A stretch of 25,526 bases of DNA from JARIHD01 sp041743655 (GTDB lineage Bacteria; Patescibacteriota; Saccharimonadia; Saccharimonadales; UBA4665). The translations under genes and the position numbers were made by a program. Below, one piece after another: positions 7,520 to 14,679 of the stretch. Under the pieces are notes generated by a model. That model was not told the DNA's origin, searched no databases, and saw nothing but the letters and a program-made list of their open reading frames with translations. Location of the stretch: positions 1 to 25,526 of the forward strand of contig JBGTMJ010000007.1 in the NCBI GenBank assembly GCA_041743655.1, read 5' to 3'. Position 1 is the first letter of the stretch. Every line of letters starts with the position of its first letter.

Positions 7520-7648
7520 ATGGAGAAAATTAGGATTGTTACAAGTGAAGGATCACTGAACCTGAACATGGCTATTGGAATCGAGCATGTAGCACTTAAA
7601 GCTGCTCCAACAGGCCCTATATTACACCTTGGTGGTGCCGGAGGTTAG
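7520..7648 (+). CDS. Small protein/peptide, 42 aa, Gly-rich C-terminus
   Basis: A complete short gene: ATG at 7520, TAG at 7646-7648, in the gap between der and pth. Support is an ideal Shine-Dalgarno at optimal spacing and an extended -10 just upstream. The peptide starts MEKIRIVTSEGS, has a hydrophobic/amphipathic middle (MAIGIEHVALKAA) and ends PTGPILHLGGAGG. There is no cysteine, no clear transmembrane helix and no classical signal peptide. The terminal GG motifs recall double-glycine cleavage sites, small modifier proteins that end in GG, and RiPP precursors, but no processing or transport gene is adjacent. A regulatory leader peptide for the pth region is another possibility; CTCCTC at 7669-7674 could pair with its Shine-Dalgarno. 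Function unknown. Confidence 0.6.
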   Translation: MEKIRIVTSEGSLNLNMAIGIEHVALKAAPTGPILHLGGAGG

Positions 7649-7718
7649 AGCAACGAACTACTTCAATCTCCTCTGTATGTAAACACTACAACCAGCGTTA
7701 TTATTTTTTGGTAAGCTT

Positions 7719-8357
7719 ATGTCATTATTTCAGAGAAAACCAACTTTCGGGGAAAGCATCCAATATTACACCTTAGGGCAGAATAAGGTGATATTGGTAG
7801 TAGGCTTAGGCAACATGGGCAAAGAATATCAAGATACCCGTCACAACATCGGCTTTGCCGCTGTAGACCGCTTCGTAACCGACCACAAATTCCCAGGCTG
7901 GATCGAAAAGAAAGACCTCAAGTGCCACTTTACAAGCTCACAGCTCGGTGAGAGCAAGGTTATTGTTATGAAGCCAACCACGCTTATGAACTTGAGCGGA
8001 GAGGCCGTACAGGCCGCTGTAAGCTTCTATAAGGTAGGCTCCGATAATATAGTGGTCGTCCATGATGAACTCGACATACCTTTTGGCCAAATCCGTACCC
8101 GCACAGGTGGCAGCAGCGCAGGGCACAACGGCATCAAATCCGTCACCCAAGTCATTGGTGAAGATTATGGACGTGTACGCATTGGCATTGGCTCTAAAGT
8201 CCACGAACAACAGGACAGTGCCGACTTCGTCCTCAGCAAGTTTTCTACCGAACAACAAGCCCAACTAAAAAACCTCACCCGTGAGGCAAGCGCCATGCTG
8301 AGTGAATTTGTATTCGGTGGAAAAATTGTCGCCGAAACCCGCAGTTTTGTAGTGTAA
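7719..8357 (+). CDS. pth: Peptidyl-tRNA hydrolase
   Basis: Cleaves peptides from peptidyl-tRNAs released by stalled ribosomes, recycling tRNA. Family motifs are all present: GLGN at 29-32, TRHNIGF with catalytic H42, KPTTLMNLSG with N91, VVHDELD with D116, and GGSSAGHNGIKS with N137, then RVRIGIG. It is a full-length class I Pth (212 aa) with about 20 extra N-terminal residues (MSLFQRKPTFGESIQYYTLG) before the first beta strand. A Met is not available closer to the domain, so the extension is either real or translation starts at another codon. The Shine-Dalgarno is weak (GGTAAG). It follows the 42-aa gene by 70 bases and could be cotranscribed with it. Confidence 0.96.
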   Translation: MSLFQRKPTFGESIQYYTLGQNKVILVVGLGNMGKEYQDTRHNIGFAAVDRFVTDHKFPGWIEKKDLKCHFTSSQLGESKVIVMKPTTLMNLSGEAVQAAVSFYKVGSDNIVVVHDELDIPFGQIRTRTGGSSAGHNGIKSVTQVIGEDYGRVRIGIGSKVHEQQDSADFVLSKFSTEQQAQLKNLTREASAMLSEFVFGGKIVAETRSFVV

Positions 8358-8414
8358 AAGTATCCTCTGGCAGTTAGGTATTCTTTCGAAAATAACGCAA
8401 TAGCGCCTTTACTG

Positions 8415-8444
8415 TTTGTAGTAAACTTCACAATATGATATAAT
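8415..8444 (+). promoter_or_regulatory. Promoter of the 187-aa gene
   Basis: -35 TTTGTA (8415-8420), 18-bp spacer, perfect -10 TATAAT (8439-8444) with an extended TGA upstream (8436-8438). Confidence 0.65.
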
Positions 8445-8471
8445 TTACTGAAGAGATCTGGAGTGATAAGA

Positions 8472-9035
8472 GTGGCCGAGACGCTTCCTAAACGAGAATA
8501 TGATCCTAAAACCCTTGAACCTGTTGCTGAGCTACTGGCAACGGACGGGTATGAAGTTAAGCTCGTTGATAATGGTGAGATTACCTTACAATTTCTACGC
8601 ACGTACAATAAGTACCGTGTAGACAAGAGAGGCTTTACTGTTATGTACTTCCCAAACAGGGATGCCTTATTAAACAGTAAGGAAATGATAGAGCCGGCTG
8701 CCGACAACCATATTGTAGGGGGTAATATAGAAATCCTTCCCAAAAATGTTATATTACTCCGAAAAAACAAACAGGATGCTGCACTGGCGTATGGTGAAAT
8801 TACCAAGCAAGACATCAATTTTCTGCACAATAAGTACGGGAGTGAGCTACCAGTTATTTATTACGATCCAAAGCCTGGATACGTGGAGAACTTTATAGAT
8901 TCATGTATTAATAAACAAACATGGCAGACTATGGATGCAGTAGATAATATCAATGATCTAAGTTCATCACTGAAGTATTTCATGCCGTCGATGTGGCGGC
9001 AGTTGCTCGCCGCAGCAGGCATAAGAAAACCATAG
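8472..9035 (+). CDS. Hypothetical protein, 187 aa
   Basis: Unrecognised. I place the start at the GTG at 8472 because GGAG (8460-8463) sits eight bases before it; the GTG at 8463 that would add three residues overlaps that Shine-Dalgarno. The protein is soluble and mixed alpha/beta, with several short beta-like segments (YEVKLVDNGEITLQFL, KRGFTVMYFP, NVILLRKN, LPVIYYDP) and helices toward the C-terminus (SSLKYFMPSMWRQLLAAAGI). No catalytic motif stands out; a NERD- or nuclease-like fold cannot be argued from what is visible. It has its own strong promoter, stands between pth and the structured RNA region, and has coding-like composition. Confidence 0.7.
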   Translation: MAETLPKREYDPKTLEPVAELLATDGYEVKLVDNGEITLQFLRTYNKYRVDKRGFTVMYFPNRDALLNSKEMIEPAADNHIVGGNIEILPKNVILLRKNKQDAALAYGEITKQDINFLHNKYGSELPVIYYDPKPGYVENFIDSCINKQTWQTMDAVDNINDLSSSLKYFMPSMWRQLLAAAGIRKP

Positions 9036-9135
9036 CCGGGGACGCTCGTCTACCAGTTTTGCCCCTACAATCCTGTCCTGTGTCAAAACACAATACTTTG
9101 ATAATTACAATTTGCAGAGTGGGGAAGCTTAGGGT
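9036..9135 (+). promoter_or_regulatory. Gene-free spacer with possible plus-strand promoter
   Basis: A small hairpin TGTGT-CAAA-ACACA lies near 9080-9093. TTTGCA (about 9110-9115) and TATAAA (9135-9140) are 18-19 bp apart and could form a plus-strand promoter into the structured region, but TATAAA is also the complement of the minus-strand terminator's T-run, which is the simpler reading. Confidence 0.3.
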
Positions 9136-9482
9136 ATAAAAATAGGCCTATGAGAGGGGGTGGGCACCGCTCATAGGCCAATTTTCGGGGACATTACCGA
9201 AATAATCTCCCCGTATGAACCCCGAGGGGTTCCACCCTTTAAGCCCACCCAGCGAAGCATCGCGCACCAAAATATATAAAGTGGCGTGCCGGGCATAATG
9301 CCCATCTTTCGGACTCGCTCTTTTGAGGACCACCGAGGGCCCTATTACAACCGAAGCTGTAACGAGGCGCTTAAAGGGGTTAGTTTGTTTTAGAGCGCAT
9401 GTCAGTCTCAGATTAGTGAGACAGGCGCCAGTCAAGAGAGTGGAGGGTAACAACTATCTTAGTAAGCACGCTCTAAAACAAT
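9136..9482 (-). ncRNA. Candidate structured non-coding RNA of unknown class
   Basis: No credible protein is encoded, but the stretch is full of base-pairing potential. Long-range helices: 9385-9397 with 9469-9481 (13 bp, perfect) and 9235-9244 with 9369-9378 (10 bp, perfect). Local hairpins: 9405-9422 (6 bp), 9344-9363 (8 bp closed by a UUCG loop when read on the minus strand, with two G-U pairs), 9217-9232 (6 bp, CUCG loop) and 9186-9213. On the minus strand the last hairpin, 9145-9154 with 9170-9179 (10 bp), is followed by TATTTTTAT, a good intrinsic terminator, and the UUCG loop also reads properly only on this strand, so I prefer minus. The ends are uncertain. I do not see the conserved RNase P GAAAGTCC/ACAGAA, the tmRNA tRNA-like end, or the SRP RNA tetraloop region. 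It could alternatively be a long 5' leader of dprA on the plus strand. Confidence 0.5.
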
Positions 9483-9592
9483 CTAACAATTGTTAGAATG
9501 GGGGATATAAGGTACGTAAACAATCTTACGACGTTTATAAGTTGCCATTCTAGCAAATATGTTATCTTATGTCAATACTTATTTAATATACT
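9483..9592. promoter_or_regulatory. Upstream region of dprA with palindrome and -10
   Basis: CTAACAATTGTTAG (9483-9496) is a perfect 14-bp palindrome, and CGTAA-N6-TTACG (about 9516-9531) is a second dyad; either could be an operator. TATACT at 9587-9592 resembles a -10 but ends only three bases before the dprA ATG and has no good -35. Confidence 0.35.
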
Positions 9593-9595
9593 TGT

Positions 9596-10459
9596 ATGAA
9601 AATCAATAAGCTTACGTTTGAATCAAACGAATTCCCGGTGGACTTGCTAAATATACCCGCACCACCAAAAGAACTGTTTATACTAAGTAATAATCTTGTA
9701 GAGCTTTTAAGCCGGCCCCGTCTGGCGGTAGTTGGCAGCCGCAGCGTAACCCCATACGGCAAAGCAGTGACCACCACCTTAACTACTGAGGTCGCCAGGG
9801 CAGGCGTGGTTATAGTAAGCGGGCTGGCTATCGGGGTTGATGGGCATGCGCACCGGGCAGCCCTTGAGGCGGGAGGCCTGACTATCGCCGTGTTGCCTTG
9901 TGGGCTGGACAATATATACCCGAGCATCAACCATCAGCTTGCCGGGCGCATCATTGAACAGGGTGGGGCACTCATTACGGAATATCCTGAGGGTACCAGG
10001 CCATACCCGAGTAACTTCGTAGCCCGCAACCGCATCGTGTCGGGGCTGAGTCAAGCCGTCCTCATTACTGAAGCAACCGAGAAAAGCGGCACGTTGCACA
10101 CCGCAAGGTTTGCCTTGGAACAAGGCAGAGATGTGCTAGCAGTACCCGGTAATATTACCAGCAGCGCATCAATAGGTACGAACAACCTCATAAAGGCCGG
10201 TGCTACTCCAATAGTTACTGTAACAGACATCCTATACGCTCTCGACATACCAAAGCTGGACCAAGGTGTCCCCCGAGCACCTAAAGGCAATTCTATTCAG
10301 GAACAGATATTGCTTGATCTGTTATCTTCGAATATAACCGACGGAGGGGAACTTTTAATGCAGAGCAATCTGGACGTCAGTTTGTTCAACCAGACGCTCA
10401 CTATGTTAGAAATTACTGGAAAAGTAAGACCGCTGGGTCTCAATAAGTGGTCGTTGTGA
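9596..10459 (+). CDS. dprA: DNA-processing protein DprA
   Basis: DprA binds incoming single-stranded DNA during natural transformation and loads RecA on it. The Rossmann-like core is clear: VVGSRSVTPYG (45-55), SGLAIGVDGHAHRAAL (75-90), VLPCGLDNIYP, ARNRIVSGLS (143-152) and KSGTLHTARFA (163-173), then VPGN. Residues about 235-287 form a small C-terminal winged-helix domain typical of many DprA proteins. The N-terminal SAM-like domain found in longer homologues is reduced to about 40 residues. The start is the first ATG and lacks a Shine-Dalgarno. Known biology: DprA is widely kept in Saccharibacteria, where uptake of foreign nucleic acid fits a nucleotide-auxotrophic epibiont lifestyle. Confidence 0.95.
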   Translation: MKINKLTFESNEFPVDLLNIPAPPKELFILSNNLVELLSRPRLAVVGSRSVTPYGKAVTTTLTTEVARAGVVIVSGLAIGVDGHAHRAALEAGGLTIAVLPCGLDNIYPSINHQLAGRIIEQGGALITEYPEGTRPYPSNFVARNRIVSGLSQAVLITEATEKSGTLHTARFALEQGRDVLAVPGNITSSASIGTNNLIKAGATPIVTVTDILYALDIPKLDQGVPRAPKGNSIQEQILLDLLSSNITDGGELLMQSNLDVSLFNQTLTMLEITGKVRPLGLNKWSL

Positions 10460-10564
10460 TAGCATCCCTCCGGTCGTGCCGCTCAAATATGTAATTGCAA
10501 AAATCCGCATTTGTGGTAGCCTTTGCATTAACAATTAATAATAACCGCTTAAGGAAGAGAACCC

Positions 10565-12067
10565 TTGGTATCAACAAGTCGCGAACAGATATTACAAGGA
10601 CAGGCAATGACAGATTACCGGCTTATATACGGCCCGACGGCTCGTTGTGGGATTGAAGCGGTTGAAACTTTGCCGCCTGAGGTCTACGACCCCGAACAGC
10701 CCACTGTAGCAATATACAGTGGCAGAACTTTTACAGGATCACAACTTCTCGGACAAGTTGCGGCCACACTCAAAAGCAAAGACAAGCCTGCAGCCAATTT
10801 TATATCAGTAGTCCCGGGTACTTATTCTGAGAGCTTTGTAACGGAACCGAATACTCCGGGCATGTTTGTGCAAGCGGGTTATACCATAAACAGCCGAGGC
10901 AATATTATGCTCTTTGAGCTTGCTGAACCAATACAAGTAAATGCAGTGGACATAGGCGAGTCGAATGGATTCAAAACTCCCACCAAGGCGGTCATTGATA
11001 AGCTGGGAATCGTATGTCTAAGGCCGGAAACTAGTTTTAAGTACGACGATAAGTTCATTGCAAAACAAAGACTCGAACAAGCTGGGGTGACTGTACCCAA
11101 AGGAGTTTTACTCAGGAATAAGCAACTTGATGACCTAGAGTCTGTAGCTCCAGACGGCCACTTTGTCATTAAGCCTGTTGGGGCCGCATGGGGGAGTGGA
11201 GTATCGATTTTTGGTCAAGAGCCGGATCGTAAAAAACTTCGCTCAGCAATCAGAGAACTCAAACGGTACAGCGACGATGTTGTTATAGAAGAATATATAG
11301 AAAGCCTATCTCTGCAATATGATGGCTTTCCGGAAGGTAACAGCTGGAATTTACGGGTTATTGGATTCAACGGCTACTGCGGCAGCTACGTGCGGATCAA
11401 CAAAGAGGGACAACCAGTCAATATTGCGCGTGGTGCAACAGTAGTCACCACAGAGGCAGTCTTACATAATGTGAGTAAGGAGCACGGCACGGCCTTCGCT
11501 ACCGCCTTATCGCAAGCCATTATTGGTTGTGCCGATAAGGTGTGCAGGGCCATACCAGATACAGCGATCGGCATTGATATCGTTGTTGATCGACAAGGCG
11601 AGCCAGTTGTCATTGAGACCAACATCATGGACTTTGGAGCCTTTGCCAGCAACGCATACGAGAAGGATGCGCACGTTAAAGCTGCCGAGACAATGGTCAA
11701 CAACGTTACTATCACACTCAATAATCACCAGAAAGTCGCAAAGATTAACTATTCCGAGAGCACTCCATTCTCGATAGTTGATCGACCAAGTTTTTTACAT
11801 AGTCTTCTCGCAACTATTCAGGGCTCATACGTTAAGGATCACAAGCTTGATGCACGAGCTTTTTTGACAGATAACCGGGAATCCATAAAGGAGTTAATGG
11901 GATTACTGGAATCTCAACGCGCTGCCGGTGAAGATCTATACTCCGTATCGGCACTCAAAGGAATACTACGTGTAGCTCTGAAAGCAAAGAACCAGAAGTT
12001 AGCCGAACAGTCGCGAAGAGCCCTGGTCAGGACAATGCTTGGTACTGCAGTTTTAATCAGAGAGTAG
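10565..12067 (+). CDS. ATP-grasp domain ligase-like protein, 500 aa
   Basis: ATP-grasp enzymes form acyl-phosphate intermediates and ligate a carboxylate to an amine or thiol; the substrate here is unknown. The ATP-grasp fold runs from about 150 to 380: lysine and Gly-rich loop HFVIKPVGAAWGSGVSIF (K203), hinge VVIEEYIE (E242/E243), WNLRVIGF, IARGAT, and the metal-binding set D338 in IGIDIVVD with E351 and N353 in VIETN. Residues 1-140 would be the pre-ATP-grasp domain, and 400-500 is an extra helical region. No known partner (peptide precursor, carrier protein or amino-acid pathway gene) is adjacent. The start is TTG at 10565 with AAGGAAG (10551-10557) before it; ATG at 10607 with AAGGA six bases upstream is a strong alternative. 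Confidence 0.85.
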   Translation: MVSTSREQILQGQAMTDYRLIYGPTARCGIEAVETLPPEVYDPEQPTVAIYSGRTFTGSQLLGQVAATLKSKDKPAANFISVVPGTYSESFVTEPNTPGMFVQAGYTINSRGNIMLFELAEPIQVNAVDIGESNGFKTPTKAVIDKLGIVCLRPETSFKYDDKFIAKQRLEQAGVTVPKGVLLRNKQLDDLESVAPDGHFVIKPVGAAWGSGVSIFGQEPDRKKLRSAIRELKRYSDDVVIEEYIESLSLQYDGFPEGNSWNLRVIGFNGYCGSYVRINKEGQPVNIARGATVVTTEAVLHNVSKEHGTAFATALSQAIIGCADKVCRAIPDTAIGIDIVVDRQGEPVVIETNIMDFGAFASNAYEKDAHVKAAETMVNNVTITLNNHQKVAKINYSESTPFSIVDRPSFLHSLLATIQGSYVKDHKLDARAFLTDNRESIKELMGLLESQRAAGEDLYSVSALKGILRVALKAKNQKLAEQSRRALVRTMLGTAVLIRE

Positions 12068-12132
12068 TAGACTCTAACGGATGTACATTCTATTTGTTTG
12101 CTGCCTATTACAGTGCAAAGCATACAGAAAGC

Positions 12133-12162
12133 TTGCATTTTCGGAGACTACTTGCGTATTAT
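12133..12162 (+). promoter_or_regulatory. topA promoter
   Basis: -35 TTGCAT (12133-12138), 18-bp spacer, -10 TATTAT (12157-12162), giving a leader of roughly 30 bases before the ATG at 12201. No strong Shine-Dalgarno in that leader. Confidence 0.6.
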
Positions 12163-12200
12163 AAGCGCTTGCGTGTTAAGCTAAACGTATACCAGAAAAT

Positions 12201-14492
12201 ATGAATGCAAGAAACCTAGTTATTGTCGAGAGTCCGGCAAAAGCCAAAACATTAGAGAAGTACTTAGGCAAAGATTACCTCGTTAAAAGTAGTTTTGGCC
12301 ATATCCGTGACCTGCCCAAAAAAGGCATTAATATTGATATTGAGCATAATTTTGCTCCCTCATACGAAATCAACCCTGATAAAAAGAAAGTCGTCAGCGA
12401 ACTCAGGAAAGCTGCCAAAGAAGCGCAAGACGTCTGGCTGGCAAGCGATGAAGACCGTGAAGGTGAAGCCATTGCATGGCATCTTACACAGGCATTGAAG
12501 TTGGACGTCAAAAAGACAAAGCGAATCGTCTTTCATGAAATTACCAAAGCAGCGATCGAGAACGCTATCAAGAACCCGCGTACTGTTGACTTACGCCTCG
12601 TAGATGCCCAGCAAGCCCGAAGGGTACTTGATCGCCTGGTAGGTTACGAACTGAGCCCGGTTCTATGGAAAAAGGTCCGTACGGGTTTGAGTGCCGGACG
12701 TGTTCAATCCGTTGCCGTTCGGCTGGTGGTCGAGCGTGAACGTGAGATTCGCGGCTTCACAGCCACGAGCAGTTATAAGGTTGTCGCTATCTTTGCAGTG
12801 GGCGATCAGGAACTCAAAGCAGAACTAGCCACTAAGTTACCGACCAGAGATGATGCGCGCACCTTTCTGGAAGCTGCAGCTGAAGCAGTCTTTTCCGTAG
12901 AAGACATAGCTACGAAGCCCAGTACACGCAATCCAGGAGCTCCTTTTATTACCAGCACGCTCCAGCAGGAAGCAGCCCGTCGTCTGGGTTTTAGCGTTAA
13001 ACAGACCATGACCTTAAGCCAACGCTTATACGAGAACGGCCATATTACCTACATGCGTACCGATAGCATCACACTATCGGGTTTTGCTATCAATGCCGCC
13101 GAAGAATTTATCAAAAGAGAATACGGTGCCAAATACCATCATCGCCGCCAATTCAAGACTAAAAATGAAAGTGCTCAGGAAGCACATGAGGCTATCCGTC
13201 CAACTGATTTCAATACACTACAGGCTGGTGACGATAACCAACAGCAGAAGCTCTACAGTCTTATCTGGCAACGGGCACTAGCCACCCAAATGGCTCCTGC
13301 CGAAACCGAAAAGACAGAAGTAATTATTGGATTGTCCAATCGCTCTGAAAAGCTTGTCGGTAAAGGAGAAGTGCTCAAGTTTGATGGTTTTATGAAGGTG
13401 TATGGTGGCATTAAAGACGATACGATTCTTCCAGCCGTACAAAAGGGCCAGCAACTGGATCTAGGCAGTATGAGCGCTACAGAAACGTTTACCAGACCTC
13501 CCGCACGCTACTCAGAAGCAACCCTGGTAAAAAAGCTGGAAGAAATAGGTGTAGGCCGGCCAAGTACCTATGCACCAACTATCTCTACGATCCAGGCACG
13601 CGAATATGTAGAGCGTAAAGACCTTGAGGGCATGCAGCGGACTATTCAAACTCTCAGTTTGACGAACGGCTCTATCACTGAAGAAGCAATTGTCGAAACT
13701 ACGGGTGCCGACCGCAGCAAGCTGCTATCAACCCCGGTTGCTGAGGTCACGACTGATTTCCTGGTGAAATATTTCCCCAGTATCGTAGACTACGACTTTA
13801 CTGCTACGGTAGAAAACGATTTTGACCGTATCGCTGAAGGCAAGCAAGAATGGGACAAAATGATAGCCGAATTTTATAAAGGCTTCCACCCTTTAGTCTC
13901 AGCAGCCAATGAAGCTTCCAGAAGCGAGGTTTCACAAGCCCGGGTTCTGGGGACCGACCCCAAGACCGGTAAACCAATTCTGGCCCGCTTTGGCCGATAT
14001 GGCCCGATGTTACAACGCGGCGAAGCCGAGGACGAAGAAAAGCCTGCTTTTGCACCACTGCCGGCGGATACAACTATGGATACCGTCACGTTTGAACAAG
14101 CCTTGAGTATGTTCGAACTGCCTAGGGTTATTGGGACAACAGAGGATGGTCAGGAGATTAAAGCTAACATCGGCCGCTTCGGCCCATATATTCAAGTTGG
14201 CAAGACTTTCGTGTCCATCAAGCCCTATGATCCCTTCGGCATAACAGAAGCTGAAGCCCGGGATTTGTATCAGGCTAAAGCAGAGAAAGATGCCAACAAA
14301 TATATTAAGGAATTTAGCAGTGGTATCAAGATAGTCAATGGCCCTTATGGCCCATATATCACCGACGGCAAAAAGAATGCCAAGATCCTGAAAGACACCG
14401 ATCCCACAAAGCTCAACGAAGAGGATTGCAAGAAACTACTCGCAACCGCACCAGTCCGCAAGCGATTCGGGCACAAGACCCGAAAAAAATAA
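12201..14492 (+). CDS. topA: DNA topoisomerase I (type IA)
   Basis: Relaxes negative supercoils by passing single strands through a transient tyrosyl-linked break. The N-terminal TOPRIM domain has LVIVESPAKAKTLEKYLG (E10) and the acidic SDEDREGEAIAWHL cluster (D83, D85). RTGLSAGRVQSVAVRLV follows, and the active-site tyrosine is Y284 in HITYMRTDS. The core finishes near ARYSEATLVKKLEEIGVGRPSTYA. The C-terminus (about 575-760) has three repeats of the type GRFGPYIQ (RFGRYGPMLQ, GRFGPYIQ, NGPYGPYITDGKK) rather than the cysteine zinc ribbons of the E. coli enzyme. This repeat-type tail is known in other bacterial lineages. The length, 763 aa, is normal. Its own promoter lies just upstream. Confidence 0.97.
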   Translation: MNARNLVIVESPAKAKTLEKYLGKDYLVKSSFGHIRDLPKKGINIDIEHNFAPSYEINPDKKKVVSELRKAAKEAQDVWLASDEDREGEAIAWHLTQALKLDVKKTKRIVFHEITKAAIENAIKNPRTVDLRLVDAQQARRVLDRLVGYELSPVLWKKVRTGLSAGRVQSVAVRLVVEREREIRGFTATSSYKVVAIFAVGDQELKAELATKLPTRDDARTFLEAAAEAVFSVEDIATKPSTRNPGAPFITSTLQQEAARRLGFSVKQTMTLSQRLYENGHITYMRTDSITLSGFAINAAEEFIKREYGAKYHHRRQFKTKNESAQEAHEAIRPTDFNTLQAGDDNQQQKLYSLIWQRALATQMAPAETEKTEVIIGLSNRSEKLVGKGEVLKFDGFMKVYGGIKDDTILPAVQKGQQLDLGSMSATETFTRPPARYSEATLVKKLEEIGVGRPSTYAPTISTIQAREYVERKDLEGMQRTIQTLSLTNGSITEEAIVETTGADRSKLLSTPVAEVTTDFLVKYFPSIVDYDFTATVENDFDRIAEGKQEWDKMIAEFYKGFHPLVSAANEASRSEVSQARVLGTDPKTGKPILARFGRYGPMLQRGEAEDEEKPAFAPLPADTTMDTVTFEQALSMFELPRVIGTTEDGQEIKANIGRFGPYIQVGKTFVSIKPYDPFGITEAEARDLYQAKAEKDANKYIKEFSSGIKIVNGPYGPYITDGKKNAKILKDTDPTKLNEEDCKKLLATAPVRKRFGHKTRKK

Positions 14493-14500
14493 TCCGATAC

Positions 14501-14509
14501 TTTTCCACA
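14501..14509 (+). promoter_or_regulatory. DnaA-box-like site TTTTCCACA
   Basis: One mismatch from the TTATNCACA consensus, in the topA downstream spacer. The same 9-mer recurs at 16155-16163 and 24976-24984, always intergenic and on the plus strand. A near match alone does not prove DnaA binding. Confidence 0.25.
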
Positions 14510-14610
14510 ATATTGTATCTCGTGCAATATGTTTCATAAAGATATTTCTACAACAGATAGGTCGTTCGCATGTCCATTTCGTGATACAATAACTTTAGTT
14601 CGGAGTTAGC

Positions 14611-14639
14611 TTGACTTTTAAAGTTATTAGTTTTATAAT
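14611..14639 (+). promoter_or_regulatory. Consensus housekeeping promoter
   Basis: TTGACT (14611-14616), exactly 17 bp, TATAAT (14634-14639): the best sigma-70-type promoter in the window, giving a leader of about 34 bases with AGGGAA as a weak Shine-Dalgarno before the ATG at 14680. Confidence 0.8.
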
Positions 14640-14679
14640 TGTATTCAAGTCAGGTCATTAAAAGACAGGGAATTGTTCC

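Noticed and set aside
8165..8830. 221-codon minus-strand frame
   Set aside because: Crosses the end of pth and the promoter and start of the 187-aa gene on the opposite strand; Ser/Leu-rich with no recognisable motif.
9387..9397. GTTTTAGAGC resembling a type II CRISPR repeat start
   Set aside because: Single copy, no spacer array, no cas genes; the match is explained by the 13-bp helix with 9469-9481.
9148..9453. 101-codon minus-strand open frame
   Set aside because: It runs straight through the terminator and all the helices, starts without a Shine-Dalgarno, and its composition is unlike a protein.
9136..9482. RNase P RNA, tmRNA or SRP RNA at the structured locus
   Set aside because: Size fits the first two, but I find no GAAAGTCC/ACAGAA pair, no tRNA-like end with TTCRA, and no SRP tetraloop signature on either strand; the helix order is also wrong for RNase P and tmRNA.
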